From assembly GCA_964016985.1 (NCBI GenBank), contig OZ024821.1, forward strand, positions 129,853,323 to 129,917,322: DNA of 64,000 nucleotides. Direction: 5' to 3'. The stretch is from Anodontia alba (Eukaryota > Mollusca > Bivalvia > Lucinida > Lucinidae). This document shows positions 62,544 through 64,000 of the stretch, piece after piece (positions within the stretch are counted from its first letter, which is position 1; the number at the start of each line of letters is the position of its first letter). Made by a program: the position numbers and the translations under genes. Below the pieces are notes generated by a model. The model was given only the letters and a program-made list of their open reading frames with translations, did no database searches and was not told the DNA's origin.

Positions 62544-63077
62544 CCTGTGAAAACAAGCGATCTAGTGTTTTACTTTTTTGGATATTCAGAGTGAGGAGCT
62601 TGCATCCGGGTTCGACTAAATATCCGGGTCCGCGTCATATCCGGATTTTGTAGGTTATTGTGTAAGGGCGTAGACATATAGCAGGACAATGTTGTATCTC
62701 GCGGGGATTAAATGTGCAGTTGCACTACTCATCAACAGAAAGAAAATGTGATAGAAGATCATTAAGATATTTTAGTAAAGGCAAGAAGCTTATGAGCTCT
62801 TGGTAAAGGCTAATACGTACATGTAAGTGCTTGTTGGAGAAGTTAAAAGCTGATAAAAGTAACACATCATGACTGCGGCATAGTCCGGGGCCATAATGTA
62901 GGCTTTAAAAAACAAATAGGCTACAGATCTATAACCTAAATGTGTTCGGGTCATCAGTCAGGAGAGCCTGGAAAGGGAGAATATTCCACTGTAAAATCGA
63001 GCTAAAGGGAAGCATGAATATTTGTAATTGTTTATTGCTGTCTGTATATATGAAGTGCGTCGGATGCATGTCTGTTC
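62544..63077 (-). promoter_or_regulatory. Region upstream of MULE-like gene exon 1
   Basis: It is moderately CG-richer near the gene (62600-62700: CCGGGTTCGACTAAATATCC, CGGGTCCGCGTCATATCC). It probably holds the 5' UTR or promoter, or an upstream intron if TTTTCACAG at 62554-62546 is a real acceptor. No core promoter motif was assigned. Confidence 0.35.
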
Positions 63078-63790
63078 CCAGTCAGCATAGATAGATCGGG
63101 CCGCTGTCAATATTTTAGCGGCATATCGGCATCACAGTCCGTCAGCGGCCGAATGGCGTCCCGTTGTGCGGGTCACTGTCGGCAATTTAGCGGCCTATCG
63201 GCATCGGCCCGTCAGCGGCCGATTGGTGTTCCCGCTATGGTTTGAATTTGAATACATAGCAGGAAAAGTATCATTTTGGTTTTGTCTGATTTTCCTGAAA
63301 CGGAATCTATTTAAATGTATATTACATTTTTCACCTTAATGCTTACTTCAGTTTCTGTTTATCCGCTGGCGGCCCACTGATGGCCCGACTAGAATCTGGC
63401 CTTAAGGGAAACAATTAAGTTTATAAAATTCATGTAACGTCAAAAAAAAAAAAAAAAAAAGAAAAAAAAAATATTGTGTGCAGATACAAAATATTGCACA
63501 TGTAAGTCCCTTACAATAGGGAACTACCTAGTCCCTTATAAAAGGACAGCTATAAAATATGTACCTTATGTAAAAATATATTATATCTATTAATTCCCTT
63601 GCGGGCATTTGGCGGCGGAGCAAACAATATCGGCCCGCCGTCTGCCCGTAATATTTTGTATTACAGTGGGCCGTCAGGTTGCCGCTTTGAAAAACCGCCG
63701 GTGGGCCACTGACAGTTTCTGCCAGCGGGCCGCTGTTGGAAATATAGAGGCCCGCTAGCGGCCCATTGCTCCAATGCTGGCTGGGTTCGT
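63078..63790. mobile_element. GC-rich inverted-repeat element
   Basis: The left end CCCAGTCAGCATAGATAGAT and, inverse at the right, CCCAGCCAGCATTGGAGCAA are terminal repeats. Both flanks carry GCGGCC/GGGCCG runs: TTAGCGGCATATCGGCATCA twice on the left, and GCCCGCTAGCGGCCCATTG with GGGCCGTCAGGTTGCCGC on the right. The centre is AT-rich with a poly-A tract. Confidence 0.65.
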
Positions 63791-64000
63791 TCTGACCTGG
63801 CACTGTGTACATGTATAACGAAATAAGAATTTACATCTCTACAGCCTTGCTGTGAAAGCTGGTTTTTATGGCAACGTTGATAAAGTGTTTGGCTCTTTTG
63901 TGAAGTTAAGCAACGTGCGATGGGGTGAGAGGTGACAGAACCATTTCCTCCGGATCCCGATATCAGGGACAGGTGCCCGTGTTTCTCCGTATCACATCCA
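63791..64000. other. Unassigned end of window
   Basis: No repeat or coding exon was recognised. The sequence becomes less AT-rich near the end. Confidence 0.35.

Overview
This is a repeat-dominated, AT-rich, intron-bearing animal genome segment, most likely from a bivalve mollusc. The reasons are the split peroxiredoxin-6 gene, the style of the non-LTR retrotransposons, the tRNA-derived SINEs, and tandem-repeat elements ending in GCTCACC hairpins of a kind I know from bivalve genomes. I cannot name the species.

Two protein-coding genes can be supported. (1) A 1-Cys peroxiredoxin (Prdx6 type) lies on the + strand. Five exons, with consensus splice sites and matching phases, run from 12286 to 30405. 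The first coding exon was not found. The protein keeps the peroxidatic cysteine but has Gly where mammalian PRDX6 has the phospholipase Asp140. (2) A gene on the - strand encodes a predicted 612-residue protein with a MULE-like transposase core. I assembled it from three phase-compatible exons (62465-62543, 52192-52415, 46079-47614). Its second intron is hugged by transposons at both splice sites, and a decayed copy of its middle exon lies 0.7 kb upstream.

The rest is almost entirely mobile and repetitive DNA. Layout: 1-960, tandem array of about 191 bp; 1163-3492, hairpin-ended tandem-repeat element; 4575-7912, truncated LINE with a SINE inside, between inverted repeats; 7.9-12.3 kb, MITEs; 12.3-30.4 kb, the peroxiredoxin gene with MITE- and SINE-filled introns; 31-36.7 kb, MITEs, a mariner relic, and a MITE carrying two SINEs; 36.7-37.4 kb, a large palindrome; 37.9-42.3 kb, tandem-repeat elements with a recent 847-bp duplication; 42.6-46.0 kb, MITEs and a dead LINE; 46.1-62.5 kb, the MULE-like gene and its repeat-filled introns, including another hairpin-ended element and a third at 59.9-62.2 kb; 63.1-63.8 kb, a GC-rich inverted repeat.

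Most MITEs are long near-perfect hairpins. Several families use TTAA target sites with CCC-starting ends (piggyBac-like), others use TA sites, and many are nested in one another. Several families with different ends appear to share the same hairpin core. No rRNA, true tRNA, CRISPR array or prokaryotic-type operon was seen.
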